Shown here piece after piece: positions 22,238 to 32,600 of a DNA stretch of 55,111 nucleotides. Source of the stretch: Bimuria novae-zelandiae CBS 107.79 (taxonomy: Eukaryota > Ascomycota > Dothideomycetes > Pleosporales > Didymosphaeriaceae); assembly GCA_010015655.1 (NCBI GenBank), contig ML976663.1, positions 1,349,853-1,404,963 on the forward strand, given 5' to 3'. The notes beneath the pieces are model-generated. The model was not told the origin of the DNA and made no database searches. It saw only the letters and a program-made list of their open reading frames with translations. Made by a program: the position numbers and the translations under genes. How positions within the stretch are numbered: position 1 is the stretch's first letter; each line of letters begins with the position of its first letter.

Positions 22238-23163
22238 CTATTGTCTCCAAGATCGGACCGGTTGCCAGTCAGCTACATGCTTAGACGCATACGTAACGAT
22301 GATCTGGAGATTTCGAAGCTGCGACATTTTCAAGAACGGCGAACATAGCTCAGGCATCGTAGACACAGCCATGGGATGATAATTTCCCTCTATCACTATC
22401 TCGAGCCGAAAGTGCCGTATTCTGGACAGGTCGATACCAGATGGAAGGGCTTCATGGAATGGGCGAGCGCATAGGTCATAAGGAACCTCCGAGATTGTAT
22501 TGACACGGTAGTTTCTTTGGTCCGGTACTGCAATGACAGCGAAGACATTGTTGGTGTATAGAACGTCCATGCCTTCGGCGTATGCTTGACGAGATACGCG
22601 CAGGATAGCCGTTTCAAGGAGCCGGGGCAACTCTTTCTTGTCGCGCGCAAGGCGTGCCGCCATTCGGGATTTCTCCATGGTGACATGTCGTACGAGGGAG
22701 GTCCGCTCTTGAAGAAATCTGGGAGTACCCGGTCAGATGACTCCACGTGTGACATGAATGACCGTAGTGCTGCCCTTCTCAGGATGCCGTTTCCAATTAT
22801 GACACTGTCTACCCTGTCAATGACGCGACCGGCGCTTGGTCCTAGCGTGTCATTGGAGTATTCAGGAATTTCCTGGGGGGTGCGATGGATTGGCGTAAGC
22901 AAGAATTCATAAATACAGTTCCGAAGCTCTGCAGGTAGATTGAAGAATGGAGAACTTCCTGACCCCTGCTCTTTTGCCATTTCTGTTGTCGCAATCAATG
23001 GAGAAGTTGAGTGCATTGTGTAGCTCTGCTCATTACGAACACACTGGCATGTTGGAGTAGGGCCATGCTCTTGGTCGAACACGGTCTCTTGTCCACCGCT
23101 GTTACCCTTAACATGCTCGCAGCTGGAAGTTCGCAGCGCTAGATCAGTGGTCTGAGAAGCCAT
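22238..23163 (-). CDS. F-box-like (2EXR-type) fungal protein
   Basis: The start at 23163 gives about 75 low-complexity residues, then FFNLPAELRNCIYEFLLTPIH, the F-box-like LPxELRNxIYE motif. The second recognisable block, ELPRLLETAILRVSRQAYAEG followed by DVLYTNNVFAVI, lies in another frame. The two parts could be joined by a phase-0 intron from gtactc (after codon SSDR, near 22734) to atggag (near 22672), 56 nt. No good branch site is visible, so a frameshift is an equal possibility. The protein ends at 22238. Such proteins are often annotated only as hypothetical; binding to an SCF ligase is inference. It is the second gene of this type in the window and converges with the RTA1-like gene. 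Confidence 0.65.
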
Positions 23164-23748
23164 TGTCGTCGAATAGCACGCGCGCTATTCTGTCAGTTGG
23201 AGGAGGTCCAAATCGTGCGAAGGTCTGTTCAGGCTTCCAATTATTCTGGACGTGATAGGCAGCGTGTGCGGTAGAGCTTCAGAAGCTCAACGAAGGTTAT
23301 ACGACATATACGAAGCCGCAGAAATGCCCGCGCAGAGGTTGGAAACCACAGTACTGGAATGTCAACCAGAATTCGTTCATTCTTAAATGATCCGGGACTC
23401 TGCTACTGAACATATTGGTGAATTAATCGACAGGACTAAGCAGAAACTGTGGAGAGATTATGCACACATATCTATACCTTCTTGATATGGCAGCATGACA
23501 TAACCTGGCAGCAAATCCGAGTGCCTGTCCTATCACTTAGATGCGTGGCCTCTCTAGCTCTCTCAAAGTGTCCTCAACAGTAGAACAGCAGATATGACAT
23601 TCGTTTTATGATGCGGAATCTTGGAGTTAGGTAGAGTTTGATTAAGGGATCTCTCGCCGCACTTTCCCGCCTCGTGTAAATTGCGGGGTGTCGGGCGCCG
23701 CTTCCTCCCACCCACAACTCGCTTACCCTTCCTCTCATAGACAACAAC
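23164..23748. other. Intergenic stretch left of the nested transposons
   Basis: About 585 bp without recognisable coding sequence, probably the upstream region of the F-box-like gene. Confidence 0.55.
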
Positions 23749-23756
23749 CACACAAA
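23749..23756 (+). repeat. 8-bp target-site duplication, left copy
   Basis: CACACAAA directly precedes the terminal TAGGGATG and is repeated exactly at 28047-28054 directly after CATCCCTA. An 8-bp duplication is the hallmark of hAT-type insertion. Confidence 0.9.
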
Positions 23757-23976
23757 TAGGGATGTGCCGATACGGGATTTGGTGACTGATACGTGAATAT
23801 ACCGTATCTCGTATAATATGGGATATCCCGTATATTAGTAACGTCCTTGAGAGTCCGTTAAAATTCCGAAAAAGCCTAGTTTTACTACAAGGGGCAGCGA
23901 AATTAATTCTGTTACTCACGTGAGCCAAGAAGCTAGGCACACCGCCCTGGCAGAACATCGAGGCATTCGCCACCTA

Positions 23977-26270
23977 TCCCCCGCATGGCCAACATCGCCC
24001 TGGCACGGGCCACATCTTATTAGCCAATTAGATGCAAATACATCAAAACACTAAATATTTGTCGTCATGTAGGCAATTTTTGTTTGCCAGCCAAAACACG
24101 CCTTTTTTAAAAGCTTTTATATATGTAACTATGCCTAATCGTATAGCGCTATTAAGCAATAATACTAACTTTGTAAAATATATAAAGTACAGCCTAAAGG
24201 CAGGAGATTTGCCTAATTTACCTACTTAGTCGCCACCCTTATAGCAACCGCTTAAAATTAATAATTTATATACTTTTAGACGCGCTTTCTTACCTAACTA
24301 TATAGATTTTAACTCTCCTATTACTTTATTTAACTTATTTTTTAATACAGGCGTTGTTAATTAGATTGCATACTATATAAATTAGCATGCTAAAAAGCTT
24401 TAGGCTAACGCGCCCTTAACGCCTAACTACTATTAATAGAAACCTATCTCTCTAAGCGAGCTATATACGTACTTCGCTATTATTATTTATATAGGCGTCC
24501 ACCGAGAGCCCTCGCTTATTAAATACTAGTAGAAGCTTTATGGAACAGCGCCTTAGCATGAGATTAATTGCTACATGTTAAAAGAAAGATAGCAGTAGCT
24601 TAATCGCTACTTATACTATATAGAGGTTAACTAGAGCTTTAAGTCTCCCTTTAGCCAAGTGTAGGATCTCTTAAAGACGCTCTATAAGCGTAGCTTTAAG
24701 TACTAGGCGCCTAGCGTACACCTCTACATTAATAAGGTAATTACGAGATTTATAGGCCGCGTAAGCAAGGTTATAATAATAAAAATAAAGCCTACGCCTA
24801 AAGGCTTTAAGATCTAGTGCTTAGCTAATAATAAAGTAATTCTAAACTAGTTATTTTATGCTAGAGGGCGAGAGCCTATTAACTTACTTAACTTACCTGC
24901 TAACGCGCTAGCTTTTACTCCTATAAAGTTAGTTCCTATTACTCTTGTACTCGCTGTAAACGCTGCTGGCCAGCGCCTCTTTCCGCCAAATCTCTACATT
25001 ATGTGGGATAATAATCTCTTTAACACCATCCCTATGCTTAAATACCTTAGATCTAAAGGCGTAGGCTACGCTGGGACAGTCTGCACGATAAAGACAATAA
25101 TAAAAGAGATTTTTAAAGTAATAGTAAAGGTAAAATTATAGGTAGAGGCGCTAGCTATTAGCACTTATACGCGGGTAAAGCTTTTAAAGAAGTGCTTTAA
25201 TAGTAACCTAATAAAACTTAAAACACACTATACGCGTAAGCTAGAGTGGGGAGATACTTACTAGGCACTCTCGCAGAGTCGGCAGGTGCTTTAGGCAGCT
25301 TAGAAAGACAACCAGGTCGTTCTTTTTACTAGTACTGTCGCTAAGCGTAAGTACTTTACCCTCAACACCATGCTAATACTCCGCTGACAATAGTCGCTAT
25401 AAGTAACTTAGGTTATTATAAAGCTCCGCCGACGCTCTAAGATAGCTCTAAATAATAAAAAACTCTTTAAGAAAGCCTTTAGCAGCGAGCCTCTTAAGTT
25501 ACTAAGTATCTTTTAGATAATAGATAACTATAATTACTATAAAAGCGAGGTTAATTGCTTTAACTAAATAAAAAGCTACTACTCTATTTAGCAGGTCCGC
25601 TAGCGTACCTAGCGCCCGCTCTGGTACTTTCTGCTAGATCTAACGCTTAATAATTGCTACAGGCTCTCCTCGTACTCCTCTCGCGACTCTGCCAAACGCT
25701 CCGGCCACAAGAAGTTCCTATACAAGCTTATTAAACAGCTCTTTGAGCGAGGTGGCCGCCCTACTCGAGGCTCAAACAAGCGTGAGCGACCTAACGACGT
25801 ACTCGCCAGCGGAGAGGGCAACTTCGGCAGCTTACACACATCTACAAAGCTATTTACAAAGGGCAAAAGCTATGTTAATTACGCGGCAGCTAGACGTATA
25901 ACTAATAAGAAGCTCTAATCCCGGACACCTCTAGCATAAGTTACAGGTAATATAAGGTTATTTTATAGCTCTTAATGCCTACTACGTACTTATTATAGCT
26001 ATACGCTTTGCTGGCTGCCTTTATGTAGGCTAGAAGTTAATACTAAGTGCTAGGCAGAGCACCTCCGCCAGCATTAAATAATTAGGTTAACGGACATAAA
26101 AGCAAGCTTAACTATCATGTAAACCTATCTTAAAGCCCTTAGAGATGCAAAATCTATGCGAAGTTACCCTACAGAGGCATAATTCTTGGTGTTCTGCCGG
26201 GTCGGAGCAATTCATCCGATTGGCCCTCAAATGGTGGCCCGTGCCAGGGCGATGTTGGCCATGCGGGGGA
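23977..26270 (+). mobile_element. DDE_Tnp_1_7 (piggyBac-like) element, RIP-damaged copy
   Basis: The innermost layer, 2294 bp, with perfect 37-bp inverted repeats (23977-24013, 26234-26270) starting TCCCCCGCATGGCC and flanked by TA (23975-23976, 26271-26272). It interrupts the Tc1/mariner-like element about 25 bp before that element's transposase ATG. The interior is highly TpA-rich. A related element with the same terminal TCCCCCGCA lies at 40600-42869. Confidence 0.9.
24131..26120 (+). pseudogene. DDE_Tnp_1_7 transposase, heavily RIP-mutated
   Basis: From the ATG at 24131 (MPNRIALLSNNTNFVKYIKYS) the frame aligns along its whole length with the intact transposase of 40748-42726. Shared blocks include SELYTYFAIIIYIGVHREPSL, LYYIEVN, LFPPNLYIMWDNNLFNTIPM and RSGHKKFLYKLIKQLFERG. 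The intron also has a counterpart near 25347 (gtaagt...CTGAC). Scores of glutamine, tryptophan and arginine codons are now stops, nearly all TAA or TAG. A short open block from 25657 to 25866 escaped most changes. It cannot encode a transposase. Confidence 0.85.
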
Positions 26271-26295
26271 TACATGCCGCAACCTCATCTACTCT

Positions 26296-27774
26296 ATGGC
26301 CTCTACAACCACCTCACATCGCTCTAGGAGCTCTAAGAACCTTACAGAAGGCCAGAAAGCAGCTATTGTTACCCTTAGAGATGTTAACAAGCTCACCTTC
26401 CCACAAATTGCGACGAAATTAGGCGTGGACGATAAGGCCGCGGGGCAGGCGTTCCGTAAGGCAAAGCGCGATGCAATGCGTCAAAACACATACTACACGC
26501 TAGCCGAACTTATAGTAGCCTTAAAGCCTAAGTAGCACCCTAGAAGGCTAGTAAAAGTTGCTAATAGCTCTAAGCTTTTAAAGAGTATTCGCGCTGACAT
26601 TATTCAATTTAGAGACTACCGAGCCAAAGAAGCAGTAAACCACATCCTCGTTGAAGCTGGCATCACTCTCTGCGAACAGACGATCATCAACATCATGTAC
26701 GACCACCGTGACGACGTACACAACTACGCAATAGTTCGAGGCGTACGTACGAAGAAACCAAGGCTGGATGACGAAGCGCGGGAGCTACGCAGGGACTATT
26801 TACATTGGCTTAAGAAGGAATTCAATCTACACTTTCCAAGGCTTATCTTTGTGTGCTATGACGAGAAGTCAACTGCTATAGGAGGCACTAATAACTGAGG
26901 TGGTAAAAGGCTTATCTCTCGCCCACGAGGTGCCGATTTAAACAAGTTCGCAATACATGCAGACCTAGCCAAATTCTCTCTTATAGTGTGTGCAGCAACC
27001 TCTACTGACACTAACTGCGAGATGGATTGACCTTGTATTATGTGGGAACAAGATACCGATAACCTTGAAGAAGCTCTTACAAACAAGGTGCTAACTACTA
27101 ATAATAAGGCTAAAGAGAAGGTGCATAAGAAGCAAACTTAGGCCTCCTAACCTGGTACTATAGAGCACCGAATGCTTACTAAGATAAACGCTAATATACA
27201 ACGGGATAATAAGGAAGCTTAAGACCAAAACAAGGCTGAGGGCAAGAAGGGAGCTGCCCTCTTAAAGGGAACTAAGCGACCTAAGACTGCAAAGAACTTC
27301 TTTAAAGAGGAGGCGTTTGTATACAAAGCTGGAAAGGGCATGAGCGGTTTGTGGTACGCTGAGAACATACTTAAGGACTACGTTTTTCCCTACTACTGTA
27401 GCGTACGCGACCACAATCCTGGTGCATACGTTTATCTAGTGCAGGACAACGTCTACCTCCATGGATTAGGGTTACGCTATTGCGCGCCTGAGATTGAGCA
27501 GTACAGCATTAAGTTTGCTCCCCAGCCGCCAAACTCACCTGATCTACATCTAATTGAGCGTTGTTTTGGCCGCCTAGAGGGCTTCCTGGATGGCTTTGAG
27601 GTCCCGTCTAGCAGCCGAGCGTCAAGGCAGATGGCCAAGGACTATATAAAGGATATTTGGTAGCACAATGAGGATATGCGTCGCTATATGGCTGAGAAAC
27701 TCCACCTATTGTACTTTTTAGAGGTTGCAGAGAAATGTCTTGACGCAGGTAGAAACAACAATTTTATAGCATAA
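26296..27774 (+). pseudogene. Tc1/mariner-like (DDE_3) transposase, several stops
   Basis: One frame runs from the ATG at 26296 to the TAA at 27772. It includes an N-terminal HTH (KNLTEGQKAAIVTL, then QIATKLGVDDKAAG), LIFVCYDEKSTAIGG (first catalytic Asp region), VYLVQDNVYLHG (second Asp) and FAPQPPNSPDLHLIERCFG (third, with Glu). About eight TAA/TAG/TGA codons break it, some fitting former glutamine. The damage is much milder than in the DDE_Tnp_1_7 element nested just upstream. Confidence 0.85.
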
Positions 27775-28046
27775 ATCTAGCGCCAAAATTGGCTTTATTT
27801 TGGCTATTTTATAATGCGTTGATATTTTGGTGTTGGGACCCCACTAAGCACGTGAGTAACAGAATTAATTTCGCTGCCCCTTGTAGTAAGAACAAGATTT
27901 TTTAGAATAGTAAGGGGGTTACTAAGAATAATATACTATATATAGTATATTTTGGGCTTGGCATACGGTAACTAAATCGCTATCCCTGGATGTACCGTAC
28001 CAGATACGGGATATCCGGTAATCCGTAAGTTACATGCCCATCCCTA

Positions 28047-28054
28047 CACACAAA
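28047..28054 (+). repeat. 8-bp target-site duplication, right copy
   Basis: An exact CACACAAA match to 23749-23756. It closes the MITE and the whole nest. Confidence 0.9.
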
Positions 28055-28974
28055 CACCAGGGCGTCTTCATCAAGCTCATATTACGTGAGGGGCGATACT
28101 CGAAGCAGCAACCGTGACATTAAATCTCGCCCGAACGGGTCTACCAATGGCTCGACGATCATCTTGTGCCTATTGGTCTTATCACGCCCAACTCGAACGA
28201 ACAACTCACTCCATGACGAAGACAAGGCTACACCGCTCTCGAGAAAGAGAGGTCAGCAAGGGGCGCCACGATGAGCGCATTAGGCGGCCTATCGACTCGC
28301 AAACTAACTCGTGGACAAGTAGCGCAAGCAATCCTGACGATCGTTCCCCCGGATTCGCCTGCTCCATTCGGCTGCGCACAGACGGTGAGGCCAACCCCAA
28401 CCTCACTGCCGCCCTTCCGGTGACATACAATTCCTTGCCAGATTCGCGGGTCCGGAAAGCGAGTGTTGGGGCTGCCATGCTCCGCAAACAGCTGGGAGGT
28501 CCCTGGCGCGCCTCGCCTAATGGCTACGCCTTTGATACGCTTCTTTGTGCCCAAGCAATGCGATCCCTTCCTCTACCCTTTAAGCTTTAGCGAATACTCC
28601 TTGATCAGGTTAACAGCTGTTAGGGTGACGGTCGCCACATGATGAGAGGATTAGCACTGCCGTCAGCGGTGCGCCTTTCCAGACTAAGCTGCCATGCTTC
28701 AAACCCTGGGGCAATCTGCAAACCGTATAAGTGGGTGGGCGCGGCCTGGTGTGATTCCGTGTGAGAACACGCCTTGTGTTCGAGCTGTCGTCGAGAAACT
28801 TGGGGAATCTCATCCTCCTGCTTGTGAATGTCAGACTGGGTGCCTTTGTTCAACCACACGAAACCTGCTGTTCTTCGACCGCTATACGTATAGCACGTGC
28901 AGTTCATGGCTGTATAGTCTCATCTTCGCATCCATCCTGAACACTGGGAGACGTTCACGAGGGAATGCGACATT
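28055..28974. other. Intergenic stretch right of the nest
   Basis: About 920 bp. A plus-strand open stretch (28114-28590) has antisense open frames of similar length and no motif, so I do not call it a gene. The promoter of the gene at 28975 should lie at the right end. Confidence 0.5.
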
Positions 28975-30210
28975 ATGGCGCTCATGCTGGCTATTGACTA
29001 CCACCATCTGGAGAAGAGAAAACCGGTTCCATCGACGCGGACCGAACCGCCAACTCGTACGAGCTTGTCAACCGAAGGAGGATTTCTGGAAGCCTGGGCT
29101 CAAGGCTACAACGTCGGCTCTCTGATCATCCTCATCCTCATCGTCTTCTGCAACTACCGATCCGGAATCCTTCTCCACAAGCTCATTCTGCTCGAGGTAT
29201 AATTCCATCTTCCGCGGAAGGTATCGCATCCCACATATTGACATGTGTAGCTCATTCTCGCCCTTTGGCACGGCACCTTCATCTTCGTCGCCGACCCCAA
29301 CTACGGCTGGTACCTCTCCTCGACCGCCACCCTCCTCTTCATCTCCTACCAACTCCACAACGTCGTCTCGTGGCTCAAAATTCGCCCCTTTCTCCCGCTC
29401 TGGGGCTCCCGCCTCTTCATCTTCTCCCTACTCCTCGCCCAGCCTTTTTGGATCGCAGAAGCCTGGTCGAATTTCTCGTACTTCAATGGTCTGGGCTCCG
29501 ACGCCAACGTGCGCATGCGGCCCTACGAAGCGCTCCTGCGTGACCCATGGTGGATCTTCACAACGTGGAAGCTCATCAGCGCCATTAAGAAGACGTACGG
29601 CTTCAGCATATGGACGTTGGTGCGGATCAATGTGCGATTCGGCGTCATGCTGAGTTGCATGTTCATCTCGATCGCGTTCCTGCTGACGGACGTCGCAGTG
29701 AACGCGGCGCATATCACGGCGGCGTCGGGCATCAATCCGTACTGGAGGTTCGCGTTGGTGTTCAAGTGCGCTTCCGATACTATTTTTCTGGACGACTTCA
29801 AATCTGTATTGGACGATATTATTGCGCGGAAACTGAGCTCCGCTGGGGGCGGTACGGTGCATGGAACGTACAGTGGGCACAGCAGCGCGTGGATGGCTAG
29901 CGCGACGATTCCATCGCCTGTGCCAGGACCCTCGATGGAGAAGACACGCTCTGGGTCGAAGTGGAGGAGGTCCTTCAATCCGTTCAAATCTCCCGAACCG
30001 GAGGACTTGATGCCGGAGATTCGTGTGCATAGAGTGACGACCGTGACATCTGAGCCGCGTAAACCTAGCGGCGAAAGCTGGCACAGCAAGCGAGGGTTGC
30101 TCAGGACACCGCAGGCTGCGGTCCTACAAAGGCACGAGCCTGGCGTAACTACGTCTGCGCTCAGTGCTAGGCCCGCAGAGCGCATGAAGCAGGAATACGA
30201 AATGAGGTAG
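28975..30210 (+). CDS. Fungal integral membrane protein of unknown function
   Basis: A 393-residue protein of a conserved, uncharacterised family of filamentous ascomycetes. Exon 1 (28975-29196) gives AIDYHHLEKRKPVP and the first membrane segment AWAQGYNVGSLIILILIVFCNY. After a 54-nt intron (29197-29250), exon 2 gives ELILALWHGTFIFVADPNYGWYL, a segment around LFISYQLHNVVSWLKIRPFLPLWG, LFIFSLLLAQPFWIAEAW, DPWWIFTTWKLISAIKKTYGF, RFGVMLSCMFISIAFLLTDV and the family signature NPYWRFALVFKCASDTIFLDDFK. About six or seven hydrophobic segments are followed by a Ser/Pro/Arg-rich cytoplasmic-like tail. The start at 28975 places the conserved block at the usual distance. It converges with RRF1. Role unknown. 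Confidence 0.87.
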
Positions 30211-30412
30211 TAATGGGACCTTTCGTTGCTGGTCGATGGGATGGGACTTGATACGATACAATGCCGCTATGTTTGCTCTTCGATAGATACCCAATATACA
30301 ATGCTTGTTCAACAGCTCTCCTCTGCTATGCTCTCAACACGTATCAGCGCTCAACCAATATCCCACAGAAATCTTACACGGTCCTAATATCATACACACA
30401 GCACCCGCCCTT

Positions 30413-31398
30413 CTACAGCGCCTCAAGCACCTTCTTCGCCCCATCCACGATCCTCTTCACCTCGGCATGACCCTTCTTAACCACCTCCTCCATCCGCTTG
30501 CCCGCCTTCTGCAGGTCGTCCGGCAACACGCTCTTGTCCAGCTGGTACTTCCTCAGCTTCTGATTGTGGTTCTGGCGCGCCTTTTGTATCCACTTGTCCG
30601 CGACCTCGGCCGCCTGGCCCGCCTTATCGATGGCCGCGCGGCGCGTCTCGCCCGTCGGCGGCGGCAGCGGGACTTGGATCGTCAGCGGGTTCGACGCCTC
30701 AGGCGTGAGCGGGGTGAGCGAGTGCGGCGACGCGGCGATGGCAGTGGAGACGGGCTTGATGTGCTGCGTTTCACCGTCAGTCTCATTCCAATCCAACCCC
30801 AACCAAACCCAATTCCCTCTCCGTATCACGCCAAAAACAAAAACAGGGTTCAACCTACCTCCGCCTCCCCAACAATAACATTCAGCACCCTCCCCCTTGG
30901 CACCACCTGCGCGACATCCCCCAACCTGACCGTCTCCTTGCCCCCTCCATCTTTCCCTGTGCTCCCCAACTGCACTTTCAAACCCTCGACCACCTCGGGC
31001 GCGAGCCGCCCGCCCCCGCGCAGCTGCGACAGCCGGTGCGTAAGCTGCTCGATAGCTTTCAGGATCTCTGCTTCTACGGTAGATAGGTCGTACGCGTCGT
31101 CCGTGGCTGTGGAGGTCCCGGCTTTCGAGATGGGCGGGGACGAGTCGGTGCGCGCGTGGGCTTTGTTGGCTTTACCCGCTTTTTTGTGGAGGGTGGGGGT
31201 GGTGGTGAAGGTGCGGCGGCCGCATGTGGTGCGTGGGAAGCTGGGATGTGTGAGAGGGAGCTTGCTAGGTTGGTGTGAGGTAGGTTGGAGGGGAGCTTAC
31301 AATTTGCGCTGTGGTGAGGCGAACGCGCGGGTGGAGGTTAGGAGGGGGGAATTGGAGCTTAGGCGCAAGGCTGCGCGGGGGAGGAGGGGGTGCGACAT
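30413..31398 (-). CDS. RRF1: Mitochondrial ribosome recycling factor
   Basis: A 284-residue protein that dissolves post-termination ribosomes in mitochondria together with elongation factor G2. Three exons join in frame: 31398-31301, 31264-30859 and 30763-30413. Exon 1 and the start of exon 2 encode an Arg/Ser/Thr-rich matrix-targeting sequence (RAALRLSS, then TTCGRRTFTTTP). The RRF domain follows: DAYDLSTVEAEILKAIEQLT, LGDVAQVVPRGRVLNVIVG, then HIKPVSTAIAASPHSLTP and PLPPPTGETRRAAIDKAGQA, ending in a three-helix-bundle tail with EEVVKKGHAEVKRIVDGAKK. Intron 2 (30858-30764) has a CTGAC branch. Intron 1 (31300-31265) is only 36 nt. A long antisense open frame across this gene is a GC-rich shadow. 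It is divergent from the PAQR pseudogene. Confidence 0.93.
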
Positions 31399-31685
31399 GG
31401 TGCGTGTGTTGGAGGGAAGAGGGTGTGAGGATGTGACGTTTTGCAGAGGTTGTGCACGGGCCGTCTCGGTGGTCCGAGGATCGTAGGTGTTTCTAGCAAA
31501 ACTATTGTTCAATGAATGAATAAATGGTTTGCAGTTTTAAGTATAGATGTGCCTTTGTTGCGTCGTGCAAGTTGCCCCAAGCTCTATGTTCGTTTGTTGT
31601 CTATGGTTGGAGTCACCTGTGAACATCGATGCTCACACCGCACACGGCCAAAGACGCAACTCTTCCACCCGGCCCAAAGACTGCC

Positions 31686-32574
31686 ATGTCTGCTAATCCA
31701 AATACTGATCCAAAACCGCCAAAGGATTCGTACTGGCCAATATTCGCGACCAAAGATGAGATCCCAGCCTGACTGCGCGACAAATGACTACATCCTCACG
31801 GGACACCCTCTCCCCACCCATTCCTACAGACGCTCATTCCGACTCTGGTGCTGTCTCCACATGGAAACAACGAACATTTGGACCCATTACGTAGGCTGTC
31901 TAACCCTCATCGCAACCAGCGTCGGCCTCCACACGTACGCACGCTCGATGTCTCTCCATCTCAGCACCGATGACAAATTCGCTTTCGGGATCGAGCTCAC
32001 CGCAGCTGCGGTTTGCTTCGTACTGAGCACCACCAACCACACCCTCCGTAGCCATTCGTACAAGGTGCATCACTTCTGGGGTAGGTTGGACATCTTCGGT
32101 ATCTGCTTGCTTGCGCTCGGAGGTGGGACGTCAGCGACCTATTACACGTTCTTCTGCAACCTTGTTGTTCAGAAGGTATACTGGGCACTTATTTCAACTG
32201 CAGCCGTGGGTGCTGGTGTCGTGCTCTTTGATACGGGCGGTGGCAGGAGCAAAATGAGGATGCTGCGTGGGGGTGTGTTCGCTTTGCTTGCATTTACGGC
32301 AATACTTCCCATTTTCCACGGCATCGGGAAGCTAGGATGGGAACAGGCATGTCGAGAGATGGGAGGCTAGTGGTATATCGCAGAAGGCCTGATACTGTCG
32401 CTTGGGGTATGCTTGTTCGTTGGGCGACTACCCGGGCAACTTAGCCCAGGGACGTTCGATGTGTGGGGTCACTCGCACCAACTGCACTATATATGTGCTG
32501 TAGTTGGAATAGCGTGTCATGTAGCCGCTCTAGTGGCTAGCTACAAGTACTGGCAAGTATACTCCAAATGCTAG
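31686..32574 (+). pseudogene. PAQR/Izh (hemolysin III-like) receptor pseudogene
   Basis: The family consists of seven-helix membrane proteins (fungal Izh proteins, animal adiponectin receptors) with a zinc-binding site. From ATG 31686 the frame reads SYWPIFATKDEIPA, then TGA at 31770 (where tryptophan is usual), LRDK, and a one-base insertion near 31781 (AAA for AA). It continues in the next frame as NDYILTGHPLPTHSYRRSF, the family signature. Then follow LHMETTNIWTHYVGC, SHSYKVHHFWGRLDIFGICL, and a TAG at 32368-32370 (CAG expected) just before WYIAEGLILSLGVCLF. The last helix carries GHSHQLHYICAVVG, the HxxxH zinc site. Three independent lesions make it a pseudogene, but most of the protein is still readable, so the loss is recent. 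Confidence 0.85.
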
Positions 32575-32600
32575 GTACCTCACAGGGGATTTTGCGTTCC

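Larger units (their letters stand above)
23885..27886 (+). mobile_element. Tc1/mariner-like element inside the MITE
   Basis: Perfect 38-bp inverted repeats beginning CTACAAGGGGCAGCG lie at 23885-23922 and 27849-27886, each flanked by TA (23883-23884, 27887-27888). The insertion sits at the symmetry centre of the MITE. Removing the inner DDE_Tnp_1_7 element leaves about 1.7 kb, a normal size for this class. The transposase is on the plus strand. Confidence 0.9.
23757..28046. mobile_element. Foldback hAT-type MITE, split by nested transposons
   Basis: The outer layer of the nest. Ends read TAGGGATGTGCC and, inverted, TAGGGATGGGCATG, with the 8-bp duplication CACACAAA outside. Without the insertion between 23883 and 27888 the element would be about 280 bp. 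Its two halves are imperfectly inverted along much of their length. For example ATTCCGAAAAAGCCTAG faces ATTCTAAAAAATCTTG in inverse complement, and TAGTAAC plus GATATCCCGTAT-like blocks occur on both sides. That is a foldback miniature element without coding capacity. The hAT assignment rests on the terminus and duplication length. Confidence 0.8.

Noticed and set aside
23563..23973. A 136-codon minus-strand open frame
   Set aside because: It spans the MITE end, its target duplication and the start of two nested elements, so it cannot be a host gene.
28114..28590. Possible 158-codon gene right of the nested transposons
   Set aside because: Open frames of similar length occur antisense, with no recognisable motif and no splice structure.
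30305..31486. A 393-codon plus-strand open frame
   Set aside because: It is antisense to the three exons of ribosome recycling factor, has Arg/Leu-rich composition from GC-rich codons and no motif.
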